Positions 1-6,943 of a stretch of 12,724 nucleotides of DNA are shown one piece after another. This DNA comes from an uncultured Rickettsiales bacterium. Its GTDB lineage: Bacteria; Pseudomonadota; Alphaproteobacteria; Rickettsiales; UBA1997. How positions within the stretch are numbered: position 1 is the stretch's first letter; each line of letters begins with the position of its first letter. The stretch lies in assembly GCA_937927795.1 (NCBI GenBank), contig CALBSF010000187.1, positions 1 through 12,724 on the forward strand. The letters run 5' to 3'. Under the pieces are notes generated by a model that worked only from the letters and a program-made list of their open reading frames with translations, made no database searches and was not told where the DNA came from. A program made the translations under genes and the position numbers.

Positions 1-898
1 ATTCTTCGAGAAAATGATCTTCAAAATATTCAGGCCTTGCTTTTGCATAATTTAAATCAATAATAATCCTATCAACTTCTCTAAAACCTGAACTTGAAAG
101 CAGATTTTGTATATATTCTTTTCTTTTTTGTTGTTTTTCTAGCTCTTTTTGCGATTCGATTTTCAACTTAATTTCTTTAGCTTTATCTTTTATGTTCTTA
201 ATTACCAATTCCCACTCCTCGGCATGAAGCGCTAACTCATCACTTTTAGGCAAAGAAATTTCATCAAAAGATTCAAGGAAATAATATTTTTTTTCAACTT
301 TTTTAGCATAAGATCTATGTTGTTCATTTTGGAACATTTTTTCATTCAAAAGATCAGAGCTATAAATAAGATTATAAGTATCACCGCGGATAAAAAACTC
401 CATCGGCGGCATTTGTCTTGAGCCTTCTTCTAAAATAGCAATTATCAAATTGTAATTTTTAAAACATGCCGGGTATTTTTCTATTTTTTTAATTTCCGAC
501 ACAATTATGGCGCGGTTTATTTTTTCAAATTCTTCAAATTTTTCCCGAAGATTATATTTTAGAAGAACTTTTAAATCTATTGTTAAAGATTGAAACCCAC
601 CCCTTACCAACTCTGAAATAAGCCGTTTTGCTATATCTAGCTCTTGCGCCGTAGGATGGGTTGGTAATTCGGATTGATTAATTTGTCCTATCAATTTTGT
701 GAATTCTTCCTGCTCCAACTCAGTCTCTTTAGAAGCCGAAATCGGCTGCGCTGGTGAGGCGGCTGAATAATAAGAATAAGCAGTCCGACCTTGCACCGCA
801 TAACTCGCCTCATAACAAGAATAAGCAGTCCGACCTTGCCCCGCATAACTCGCCCCATAAATCACCGTGACACTAGTACCTGTACCTTTTTTTTGCAT
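1..898 (-). CDS. Unrecognised protein, 5' part only (runs off left edge)
   Basis: An open frame on the minus strand runs from an ATG at 898 to the window edge, giving 299 codons without a stop. A TAA lies in frame 15 nt upstream of the ATG, so this is the first possible start. I do not recognise the protein. Residues 1-45 are Ser/Thr/Tyr/Gly/Ala-rich and hold two near-identical 15-residue units (about residues 13-42) encoded by a 45-bp tandem duplication. The rest is mixed alpha/beta-looking, with an acidic stretch at about 50-60. A highly charged Lys/Glu-rich helical, possibly coiled-coil, segment lies at about 235-275, followed by a hydrophobic strand (RIIIDLNY) near 285. There is no signal peptide or clear membrane segment, so it is probably cytoplasmic. 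It is transcribed divergently from the lipoprotein operon, and a TTGATT/TATAAT promoter sits about 120 nt upstream. It is long, open and free of disruptions, so it is probably a real gene, but no function can be assigned. Confidence 0.7.
   Translation of the reverse strand, partial: MQKKGTGTSVTVIYGASYAGQGRTAYSCYEASYAVQGRTAYSYYSAASPAQPISASKETELEQEEFTKLIGQINQSELPTHPTAQELDIAKRLISELVRGGFQSLTIDLKVLLKYNLREKFEEFEKINRAIIVSEIKKIEKYPACFKNYNLIIAILEEGSRQMPPMEFFIRGDTYNLIYSSDLLNEKMFQNEQHRSYAKKVEKKYYFLESFDEISLPKSDELALHAEEWELVIKNIKDKAKEIKLKIESQKELEKQQKRKEYIQNLLSSSGFREVDRIIIDLNYAKARPEYFEDHFLEE
772..861. repeat. 45-bp tandem duplication, two copies
   Basis: Positions 772-816 and 817-861 are near-identical 45-bp units; each contains AATAAGCAGTCCGACCTTGC and a CATAACTCGCC block. 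The length is a multiple of three and the copies lie inside the N-terminal part of the minus-strand gene, duplicating a 15-residue segment (roughly ASYA-x-QGRTAYS-x-Y) without breaking the frame. The few differences are mostly in the last codons. The repeat is more GC-rich than its surroundings. Confidence 0.85.
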
Positions 899-1018
899 TT
901 TAAAATTAAATTATTCAAAGTGACTCTGAATCTTATTTGCTTAAAAAATAAAAAACTATAAAACGGTGCCAATTTCATCTTTCAATACTTGATATTATTT
1001 TTTTTGGAATAAGCCCGA

Positions 1019-1046
1019 ATTATAAGGCTAATAAAAATACAATCAA
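1019..1046 (-). promoter_or_regulatory. Sigma70-type promoter for the left-edge gene
   Basis: Read on the minus strand, TTGATT (1046-1041), a 16-bp spacer and a perfect TATAAT (1024-1019) form a near-consensus promoter. Transcription would start near 1012, leaving a leader of roughly 110 nt before the ATG at 898. It is one of the best promoter matches in the window. The assignment rests on sequence match and position only. Confidence 0.5.
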
Positions 1047-1081
1047 AAATAACCTTAACCATTTTTTACTTTAATTATACC

Positions 1082-1104
1082 AAATATAAAAAATTTTTAT
1101 ATTT
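1082..1104. repeat. Perfect AT-only inverted repeat
   Basis: The arms AAATATAAAAA (1082-1092) and TTTTTATATTT (1094-1104) are exact reverse complements around a single central A. The palindrome ends 3 bp upstream of the TTGACA box. It could be an UP-like or bent-DNA element, a binding site for a dimeric regulator, or simply a product of extreme AT content. No G or C is involved, so a stable RNA hairpin is unlikely. Confidence 0.5.
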
Positions 1105-1107
1105 TGT

Positions 1108-1136
1108 TTGACAGCCTTCAAAACAAACAATCATTT
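1108..1136 (+). promoter_or_regulatory. Possible promoter for the lipoprotein-kimA operon
   Basis: A perfect TTGACA -35 box lies at 1108-1113. The hexamer 17 bp downstream is only TCATTT (1131-1136), a weak -10. The position, ahead of a six-gene co-directional run and about 100 nt from the first coding start, fits a promoter. The poor -10 keeps confidence low. Confidence 0.35.
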
Positions 1137-1184
1137 ATTTGTTGTTTTTTATAAAGCTAGAGTTAAGTTTTACCAAGGATCAAT

Positions 1185-1211
1185 ATGCAAATAATTTTAG
1201 CATCAAAATGA
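1185..1211 (+). CDS. Possible 8-codon leader peptide abutting the lipoprotein start
   Basis: An ATG at 1185 follows a strong Shine-Dalgarno sequence (AAGGA, 1175-1179, 5-nt spacing) and encodes MQIILASK before a TGA at 1209-1211. That TGA overlaps the lipoprotein ATG at 1208 in an ATGA arrangement, the usual signature of translational coupling. Most genes in this window have only A-rich sequence upstream, so the good ribosome site here stands out. Either ribosomes load at the mini-ORF and reinitiate at 1208, or the AAGGA is incidental. The peptide itself shows no attenuator-like run of a single amino acid. Confidence 0.35.
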   Translation: MQIILASK

Positions 1212-1969
1212 AGAATATTTTTTATCAATTATTTTTTATCCTTATAGGATTAACCCTTGCTTCTTGCGCCTTAAAATCAAAGTCTCCGCAAATTCGTATT
1301 GTTGGATTAGACGGTAAACATCGCGAACTTGCAACTAGGTCTCCTGAGTTGAATTCTCAAGCCTTATCATCTCAAGGAAAAGTTCTGGAGAATAAAATTG
1401 TTAATTCAAAACCATCTTACAATCAAGCAGAATCTGATTTGGTTGAAATTACTCCTGACACAGTTTCTGCTGCCAGCGATTTAGGCTCTGAAAAAAAAGA
1501 ATCATCAAAAAATCAAATCACAAAAAACTCTAGCGCAATTCTTTTTAATGGCTCAAATACAGAAGAATATGACATATCTGATTCAAAAGAAGAAAATTCA
1601 AAAACTGAAGTAAAAACAACATTTAAAGAAAAATCTGCCACCAAAAAATTTATTAAAAAACCAATTTTCATTAGCAAATCCAAAACTTCTCAAGCTGAAG
1701 ATTTGGGTGAGCAGCCAGTTAAAAAATCTTTTGCTATCAAGGCTTCTAAAGGTTATTTTGCACAAGTAGGGTCTTTTTCAGATGAAAGAAATGCTCAAAA
1801 TCTTTTATCAAAAATGAGTAAATTTCACAAAGGAATAGTTGATTCATCTGACGGAGAAAAAACAATTTATCGAGTTTTGCTTGGTCCAATTCAAGGAAAA
1901 AAATCTGCTAACATTTTGATAGCTAAAATCAAAGCATCTGGTCAGGATGCGGTTTTGGTTAGAAAATAA
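1208..1969 (+). CDS. SPOR-domain lipoprotein
   Basis: This 253-residue predicted outer-membrane lipoprotein has a C-terminal SPOR domain, which binds glycan strands stripped of stem peptides, typically at the division septum. The start at 1208 was chosen because it yields an ideal signal peptide: MKN, a hydrophobic core, and lipobox LASC with the lipidated Cys at residue 20. Ala at +2 does not suggest inner-membrane retention. Residues about 26-55 (IRIVGLDGKHRELATRSPEL) resemble a conserved segment I associate with alphaproteobacterial SPOR proteins; this is from memory and uncertain. Residues 60-180 are a low-complexity Ser/Lys/Glu linker. The SPOR domain covers about 182-253, opening GYFAQVGSFSDERNAQNLL and containing YRVLLGPI. 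No RlpA double-psi barrel or catalytic domain is visible. It is first in a six-gene run, two genes before a D,D-carboxypeptidase, consistent with septal peptidoglycan work. Confidence 0.85.
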   Translation: MKNIFYQLFFILIGLTLASCALKSKSPQIRIVGLDGKHRELATRSPELNSQALSSQGKVLENKIVNSKPSYNQAESDLVEITPDTVSAASDLGSEKKESSKNQITKNSSAILFNGSNTEEYDISDSKEENSKTEVKTTFKEKSATKKFIKKPIFISKSKTSQAEDLGEQPVKKSFAIKASKGYFAQVGSFSDERNAQNLLSKMSKFHKGIVDSSDGEKTIYRVLLGPIQGKKSANILIAKIKASGQDAVLVRK

Positions 1970-1982
1970 GTATAACTTATCA

Positions 1983-2726
1983 ATGAAACTGATTTATTCT
2001 TTATTGCTTTTATCATCAACGATCTCTTTATTTTCCTGCGCCAAAAAATCAACTGTAAATCAAGGTTTTGAAGAGCAGTATGGTAAAGCAGTTGAAATGT
2101 TAAGACAGCAAAGAGCTGAACCGCTTGCTAAACCACAAAAACAAGAAGAGTTTGTGGTGAAAAAAAATGATGATTGGCGAGATAATGATGTAAAGCAAGA
2201 TAATTACTATCCATATATGAACGCTGATGGTCTTGACAATAAAAAGCCAATGCAGCAATTTTTACCAGATGCTCAAACTTTTAATTCTTTTTCCAATCAA
2301 GACGGAAAAGCTCTTCCTGATGATATGTTTATAATTTCTTATAATACAGAAAATCATCCTCAATTTAAAAAAATTGGAGTTGAGTTTGATGCGATAGATC
2401 TTCCAGATGAAGATTTTTATAATGTTAAAACCGAAGCCTCAGATAAATCTTATTTAGTTATTGATAATAGTATTTTGCAAAAAGATATATCTCAAATTAA
2501 GCAAGCAAAATCAGCTGTTGATGTTGAAAATAGTAAAATTTTAATAGCAGAATATAAACAAAAAGAACGAGAAGAAGATCTGCCACAAGCACTTATTCAA
2601 AAAGAAGCAACAAGTGAAGCGAAAAAACAGGAAAAATCAAACTTAAAAAAACAAACTAAAAAACAAAATAAAAAACCTACAAACAACCTAGCCTCTTTCT
2701 TTAAAAATCACTTAAAAATGAATTAA
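1983..2726 (+). CDS. Lipoprotein of unknown function
   Basis: I do not recognise a family for this 247-residue protein. The ATG at 1983 is preferred over an ATG at 1947 inside the previous gene, because it places a lipoprotein signal directly at the N-terminus: MKLIYSLLLL, Ser/Thr-rich core, lipobox LFSC with Cys at residue 19 and Ala at +2. The mature part is hydrophilic. A Gln/Lys/Glu-rich region occupies about 25-65 and a Tyr/Asn/Asp-rich part about 66-130. A more structured acidic segment follows at about 130-180, with VEFDAIDLPDEDFYNVKTE, and a strongly basic Lys/Gln-rich tail spans about 195-247. There are no enzyme motifs or transmembrane helices beyond the signal. It starts 13 nt after the SPOR lipoprotein and ends 3 nt before the D,D-carboxypeptidase, so a role in envelope assembly is a reasonable inference. 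The basic tail might contact peptidoglycan or lipid headgroups. Confidence 0.75.
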   Translation: MKLIYSLLLLSSTISLFSCAKKSTVNQGFEEQYGKAVEMLRQQRAEPLAKPQKQEEFVVKKNDDWRDNDVKQDNYYPYMNADGLDNKKPMQQFLPDAQTFNSFSNQDGKALPDDMFIISYNTENHPQFKKIGVEFDAIDLPDEDFYNVKTEASDKSYLVIDNSILQKDISQIKQAKSAVDVENSKILIAEYKQKEREEDLPQALIQKEATSEAKKQEKSNLKKQTKKQNKKPTNNLASFFKNHLKMN

Positions 2727-2729
2727 AGA

Positions 2730-4025
2730 ATGCAAAAATATACAAATAAAAAAGATGCTGGTGTATTTGTTAAAACGCTTTTTGTAATTCTCTGTCTAAC
2801 CTTTGTTTGTCAGATGCAATCCGCAATTGCAAAAACCAAATCTGATAATAAAAAACATGCTGTTTTGAAAAAAACTGCAGAAAAAAAACGAGCCACAAAA
2901 ACTAAATCTAACAAAAATGCAGTCACTTCAAATAAAAGCTCTGATATAGATAACACTCAATTCTATTTTTTAACCGACGCTTCAACTAAAGAAGTTTTGC
3001 TTGAAAAAAATGCCGATCTGCGCATTTCACCATCTTCCATGACCAAAGTGATGACGGCTTATGTGATTTTTGATCAAATTAATCGAGGCAAATTAACTTT
3101 ACAAAGTCAGTGTTTAATTGGACGCGATGCTTGGAGAAAATCTGGATCAAGCATGTTTCTTAATTATGGCGACAAGGTTTCGGTTGAAGAATTATTAAGA
3201 GGCTTACTAGCGGTTTCTGGCAATGATGCCGCGGTGGCTTTAGCAGAAAGCACTGCTGGTGGCATTGATAACTTCGTTGATTTAATGAATAAAAAAGCCA
3301 AAGATCTTGGTTTAAAAAATAGTCATTTTGAAAATCCTCATGGATTGGCTCAAGAAGGACACTATATGAGCCTTCGTGATCTTGCCACCCTTACCACCAG
3401 ATTTTATCAAGACTTTCCACAATATTTAGATTATTTAGGGATGGATGAATTTACTTACGGCAAAGTTACCCAGCATAATCGCCATCCTTTAATTAAAGCT
3501 GGCTATGATGGAGTTATTGGTGGAAAAACCGGATATACCAATGATGGTGGTTACGGCGTTATCGGCATAGTAAAACGCGGCAATCGCTCTTTAATTGGAG
3601 TTGTAAATAAAGCAAGAACTCCGCAGCAACGAGCAAGAATAATAACTAATTTAATGGATTATGGTTATCTAAATTACAAAAAACTGGTTTTATTCAATAA
3701 AGATCAAGAAGTTACTAATTTAAAGACTTGGCTTGCAGATAAATCATCTGTTCCAGCGGTATTACACCAGGACGTTTCTTTTAGCATTCCAAAAGACAAA
3801 TCTGTAGATGAAATTAAAGTTAAAGTAAAATATAAGGGTCCGCTATATAGCCCCATTGCCGCAGGCTCAAAAATTGCCACTTTAATTGTTGATGTTAAAG
3901 GCTATAAAACATTCGAATATCCACTTTTTGCTAAGGAAACAGTTGACAAGGCCGGATATTTGGGAAGAATAAACCAAATTCTTCGCTATAAGGGGAAAAT
4001 ATTTTTAAATAAATTTTTACGATAA
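2730..4025 (+). CDS. dacF: D-alanyl-D-alanine carboxypeptidase (PBP5/6 family)
   Basis: This is a 431-residue low-molecular-weight penicillin-binding protein that removes the terminal D-Ala from peptidoglycan pentapeptides in the periplasm. The Sec signal peptide spans about residues 1-34, with likely cleavage after AIA. All three active-site motifs are present: SMTK (Ser103 nucleophile, Lys106 general base), SGN (163-165) and KTG (266-268). The smaller C-terminal beta domain typical of PBP5 follows at about 320-410, and the tail (RYKGKIFLNKFLR) may be the amphipathic membrane anchor. Odd point: residues 35-72, between signal and catalytic domain, are a very Lys-rich low-complexity linker not found in E. 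coli PBP5. The gene sits 3 nt after the lipoprotein and 3 nt before ybaB. The class is secure, but the exact dac letter is not. Confidence 0.93.
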   Translation: MQKYTNKKDAGVFVKTLFVILCLTFVCQMQSAIAKTKSDNKKHAVLKKTAEKKRATKTKSNKNAVTSNKSSDIDNTQFYFLTDASTKEVLLEKNADLRISPSSMTKVMTAYVIFDQINRGKLTLQSQCLIGRDAWRKSGSSMFLNYGDKVSVEELLRGLLAVSGNDAAVALAESTAGGIDNFVDLMNKKAKDLGLKNSHFENPHGLAQEGHYMSLRDLATLTTRFYQDFPQYLDYLGMDEFTYGKVTQHNRHPLIKAGYDGVIGGKTGYTNDGGYGVIGIVKRGNRSLIGVVNKARTPQQRARIITNLMDYGYLNYKKLVLFNKDQEVTNLKTWLADKSSVPAVLHQDVSFSIPKDKSVDEIKVKVKYKGPLYSPIAAGSKIATLIVDVKGYKTFEYPLFAKETVDKAGYLGRINQILRYKGKIFLNKFLR

Positions 4026-4028
4026 ATT

Positions 4029-4343
4029 ATGGATATGAAATCTTTGATGCGTCAAGCGCAAGAAATGCAAAAAAAGATGCAAAAAGTTCAAGAAGAAATG
4101 GCTAATCAAGAATATGAAGGCTCTGCAGGTGGTGGAATGGTAAAAATCTTAGCAAGCGGTTCTGGAACAGCAAAAAAAATCACTATCGATCCGTCTTTAA
4201 TTAATATTGATGAAAAAGAAATTTTAGAAGATCTTTTAGTTGCCGCTTTTAATGATGCAAAAAATAAAGCCGACGAAGGCTCTTCTGACGCAGTTCGCTC
4301 TGCAACCAGCGGCATTCCACTTCCCCCAGGATTTAAATTATAA
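4029..4343 (+). CDS. ybaB: YbaB/EbfC family nucleoid-associated DNA-binding protein
   Basis: This 104-residue protein matches the YbaB/EbfC family: an N-terminal amphipathic coiled helix rich in Met/Gln (MKSLMRQAQEMQKKMQKVQEE), a G-rich turn (YEGSAGGGMVKI), a beta-strand pair, and a helix with the conserved AAFNDAKNKA segment. It ends in the typical GIPLPPGFKL tail. Family members form tweezer-like dimers that bind DNA and act as nucleoid-associated or regulatory proteins. The length is normal. ATG 4029 and ATG 4035 (MKSLM) are both possible starts; 4029 gives a 3-nt gap to the carboxypeptidase. In many bacteria ybaB lies between dnaX and recR. Neither is seen next to it here. Confidence 0.93.
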   Translation: MDMKSLMRQAQEMQKKMQKVQEEMANQEYEGSAGGGMVKILASGSGTAKKITIDPSLINIDEKEILEDLLVAAFNDAKNKADEGSSDAVRSATSGIPLPPGFKL

Positions 4344-4345
4344 TA

Positions 4346-4981
4346 ATGAAAATCAAGCTCTGCGGCTTTACAGATATAGATTCTATAAATGTTGCGGTTG
4401 AAAATAAATGCGATTTTTTGGGCTTCGTTTTTTACGATAAATCACCAAGAAATATTGATTTATCTAAAGCAATTTTAATTACAAAAAATATTCCCAAAAC
4501 TATTCAAAAAGTTGCGGTATTGGTTGATCCAAATCAATTATTTTTAGATGAAATTATTGAAAAATTTAAACCAGATTTTCTACAATTTCATGGAAGCGAA
4601 ACTATTGATTTTTTAAAAACAGTAAAACAAAAATTTCCTTTAATAAAAATAATTAAAGCCTTTAAAATCAATGATTCTGGCGATTTAAAAGCAGTAAATG
4701 ATTTTGCTAATTTTTGTGATTTTTTTCTTTTTGATGCCAAAGAAGCTGGCAGTGGAAAAAAATTTGACTGGAAAATTTTACAAAATTTTGATTTTAAAAA
4801 AGACTTTTTTTTATCTGGCGGAATTAATATTAATAATATCGAAGAAGCCTTACAAATTAGCGGCGCAAAACTGCTTGATATTTCCTCTGGAATTGAAGAA
4901 GTTAGAGGAAAAAAATCACCAAAATTAATTAAAGAGTTAATGGATAAATTTAATCAAATTAATAATGTTCTTAAAAGTTAG
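4346..4981 (+). CDS. trpF: N-(5'-phosphoribosyl)anthranilate isomerase
   Basis: This 211-residue TIM-barrel enzyme of tryptophan synthesis converts phosphoribosylanthranilate to the carboxyphenylamino-deoxyribulose phosphate by an Amadori rearrangement in the cytoplasm. The N-terminal KLCGFT motif carries the catalytic Cys6. The partner acid is Asp130 in LFDAKEAGSGKKFDW, and both fit the known Cys/Asp pair of TrpF. Phosphate-binding loops are visible as LSGGIN (156-161) and LDISSGIEE (177-185). The usual PGxKD after this motif is RGKKSP here, a small deviation. The start is 2 nt after the ybaB stop, and the end overlaps the permease start by 17 nt. TrpF usually adjoins trpB/trpA; no other trp gene is in this window, so either the pathway is dispersed or trpF survives alone. 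Confidence 0.92.
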   Translation: MKIKLCGFTDIDSINVAVENKCDFLGFVFYDKSPRNIDLSKAILITKNIPKTIQKVAVLVDPNQLFLDEIIEKFKPDFLQFHGSETIDFLKTVKQKFPLIKIIKAFKINDSGDLKAVNDFANFCDFFLFDAKEAGSGKKFDWKILQNFDFKKDFFLSGGININNIEEALQISGAKLLDISSGIEEVRGKKSPKLIKELMDKFNQINNVLKS

Positions 4982-6929
4982 AAATTTTTTACTTGGAGAT
5001 CCAAAAGATCCTTTTGATAAAGACACTAGAAGACATATTTCTTTGGTGGCTTTTTTTGCCTGGGTTGGACTTGGCGCCGACGGAATCTCTTCTTCTTGCT
5101 ATGGTCCTGAAGAAGCATTTTTAGCTCTAAAAGGTCACGAATCTCTAGCAATTTATCTAGCAATTGCAACCGCATTTACAGTTTTTGTAATTTCTTATGC
5201 CTATACTCAAGTAATTGAATTATTTCCAAATGGTGGCGGTGGTTACCGCGTTGCAACTAAGCTGCTTGGAAAACATGCCGGCCTTGTTTCAGGATCGGCA
5301 TTAATTGTTGATTATGTTCTTACTATTTCAATTTCTCTAGCCAGCGCCTTTGATGCAATATTTAGCTTTTTACCAATTTCGTGGCATAGTTCAAAATTAC
5401 CAATAGCCGCACTGTCCGTTGGATTTTTAGCATTCTTAAATTTGCGAGGAATGAAAGAGTCGATAAAATTCTTAATGCCAATTTTTTTAGGATTTATAAT
5501 AACTCACTTTTGTTTGATCATTTACGGCATCGCTGCCCATCATTACGGGCTTTCCGAACTTGTTCCTCAGGCTGTGCAAGAAACCAGCGAAATGAATGAT
5601 ATTTTTGGCTGGGTATTTATCTTATCGCTATTTTTAAAAGCATTTTCAATGGGCGGAGGAACTTACACCGGTCTTGAAGCGGTTTCAAATAACGTCAATA
5701 CACTTTCTGAGCCAAGAATTAAAACCGCCAAACTTACAATGTTTTTGGTGGCGGTTTCACTGGCTTTCATGGCCGCAGGAATTATTTTAATTTACTTACT
5801 TTGGGGTGTAAATAAAGTTGACGGTCAAACTCTAAACGCCTCAAGCTTTTATACCATTACTGAAAATTGGAGAATTGGCGATGTTTATCTAAGCGAATTT
5901 ATCGTGCCAATAGTTTTATTATTTGAAGCTGGATTATTATTAGTTGCCGCTAATGCCGGATTTTTGGCGGGTCCAGTTGTGGTTGCAAATATGGCAAATG
6001 ATGAGTGGATGCCAAAATCATTTAGCTCGCTGTCAAGCCGCCTAGTTGTAAAAAATGGCATATTGTTCATGGCAGTTGCTGCGGTGCTCACACTGCTCAT
6101 CACTGGCGGATCAGTGCATATTTTAGTAGTTCTTTATTCAATCAATGTATTTATTACTTTTTCAATGTCTTTGCTCGGACTTAGTATTTACTGGGTTCGT
6201 CATCGTAAAAGAAAACCAAAATGGCGAAGAAAACTAACAATTGCCGCAATTGGCTTTGTAGTTTGTTTTGGAATTTTAATGATTACAATTTTCGAAAAAT
6301 TCTATGAAGGCGGCTGGATAACCCTTTTGATCACTTCAATCTTCGTTACAATTGGACTATTAATAAAATCAAAATATCGCAATTTAAGAATGCGCTTAAT
6401 GCAAAAAGAAATGGAATTTTATCGCTATGATAATCTTGCCCCAAATTTTGATGTAACCTCTCAAGTTGATAAATCGGCCCCAACCGCCGCAATCATAGTT
6501 GACCAAACCTTTGGCAGCGGCATGAATTGCTTACTTGAAATCAAAAAACTTTTTCCTGGAATTTTTAAAAATTTTATTTTTATAACTGTTGGTGAAGTTG
6601 ATTCAAATAATTTTAGCGAAGAAAAAAAATGGCGTGACATGAGAAGAAAAACCAAATCAATGCTAAGAAAATATCGCGATTATTGTCATGCTAATGGTAG
6701 ATTTGCTAAATCATATGTTGGATACGGAACTGACAGCGTTGAAAAGCTTACCAGACTGACAGAAAGAGTGGCAAAAGATTATCCAAACACTCTATTTTTT
6801 GGTACGAAATTTATTTTTGACAATGAAAATATTTTTACTCAAATTCTATATAACCACGTGCCTTATATCATGCAAAGAAGGCTCCATGTTAAGGGACTAA
6901 ACATGGTGATTTTACCGATGAAAATTTAA
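4965..6929 (+). CDS. kimA: KimA-like APC-superfamily permease, probable potassium importer
   Basis: This is a 654-residue integral membrane protein with about 12 transmembrane segments (residues 25-490) and a cytoplasmic C-terminal domain (about 505-654). It matches the KimA (YdaO) branch of the APC superfamily, which in Bacillus is a proton-coupled potassium importer. From memory of KimA, residues implicated in ion binding appear conserved: Asp39 and Tyr46 in TM1 (GADGISSSCYGPEE), Asp116/Thr120/Ser124 in TM3 (IVDYVLTISIS) and Thr235 in TM6 (TYTGLEAVSNN). The GGGGYRVATK segment (90-99) is also typical. The C-terminal region, opening TAAIIVDQTFGSG, resembles the USP-like dimerisation domain of KimA. 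The ATG at 4965 lies inside trpF (17-nt overlap), suggesting translational coupling, and this is the last gene of the run. An amino-acid permease of the same superfamily is the main alternative. Confidence 0.8.
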   Translation: MFLKVRNFLLGDPKDPFDKDTRRHISLVAFFAWVGLGADGISSSCYGPEEAFLALKGHESLAIYLAIATAFTVFVISYAYTQVIELFPNGGGGYRVATKLLGKHAGLVSGSALIVDYVLTISISLASAFDAIFSFLPISWHSSKLPIAALSVGFLAFLNLRGMKESIKFLMPIFLGFIITHFCLIIYGIAAHHYGLSELVPQAVQETSEMNDIFGWVFILSLFLKAFSMGGGTYTGLEAVSNNVNTLSEPRIKTAKLTMFLVAVSLAFMAAGIILIYLLWGVNKVDGQTLNASSFYTITENWRIGDVYLSEFIVPIVLLFEAGLLLVAANAGFLAGPVVVANMANDEWMPKSFSSLSSRLVVKNGILFMAVAAVLTLLITGGSVHILVVLYSINVFITFSMSLLGLSIYWVRHRKRKPKWRRKLTIAAIGFVVCFGILMITIFEKFYEGGWITLLITSIFVTIGLLIKSKYRNLRMRLMQKEMEFYRYDNLAPNFDVTSQVDKSAPTAAIIVDQTFGSGMNCLLEIKKLFPGIFKNFIFITVGEVDSNNFSEEKKWRDMRRKTKSMLRKYRDYCHANGRFAKSYVGYGTDSVEKLTRLTERVAKDYPNTLFFGTKFIFDNENIFTQILYNHVPYIMQRRLHVKGLNMVILPMKI

Positions 6930-6943
6930 ATTAGCCGTTATCC

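Larger units (their letters stand above)
899..1207. other. Divergent intergenic region
   Basis: These 309 bases separate the left-edge minus-strand gene from the plus-strand lipoprotein operon. They hold a minus-strand promoter (1019-1046), an AT-only palindrome (1082-1104), a TTGACA box for the plus strand (1108-1113) and an 8-codon leader ORF (1185-1211). An open frame could be extended upstream to a TTG at 1139, but that would put 23 residues ahead of an ideal lipoprotein signal peptide and is not accepted. I see no tRNA or GC-rich structured RNA here. Confidence 0.6.

Noticed and set aside
1139..1207. Upstream TTG-initiated extension of the SPOR lipoprotein
   Set aside because: It would add 23 residues before an ideal lipoprotein signal peptide, and the TTG at 1139 lies almost at the expected transcription start. 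The ATG at 1208 is the natural start.
1966..1980. ATAAGT/ACTTAT inverted repeat between the two lipoprotein genes as a terminator
   Set aside because: The stem is six A/T-rich pairs with no U-tract, in a 13-nt gap of an otherwise tight operon.
4106..4928. Small open frames inside ybaB (minus, 4106-4315) and trpF (plus, 4698-4928)
   Set aside because: Both lie wholly within well-supported conserved genes in another frame, with no own start signal or recognisable protein.
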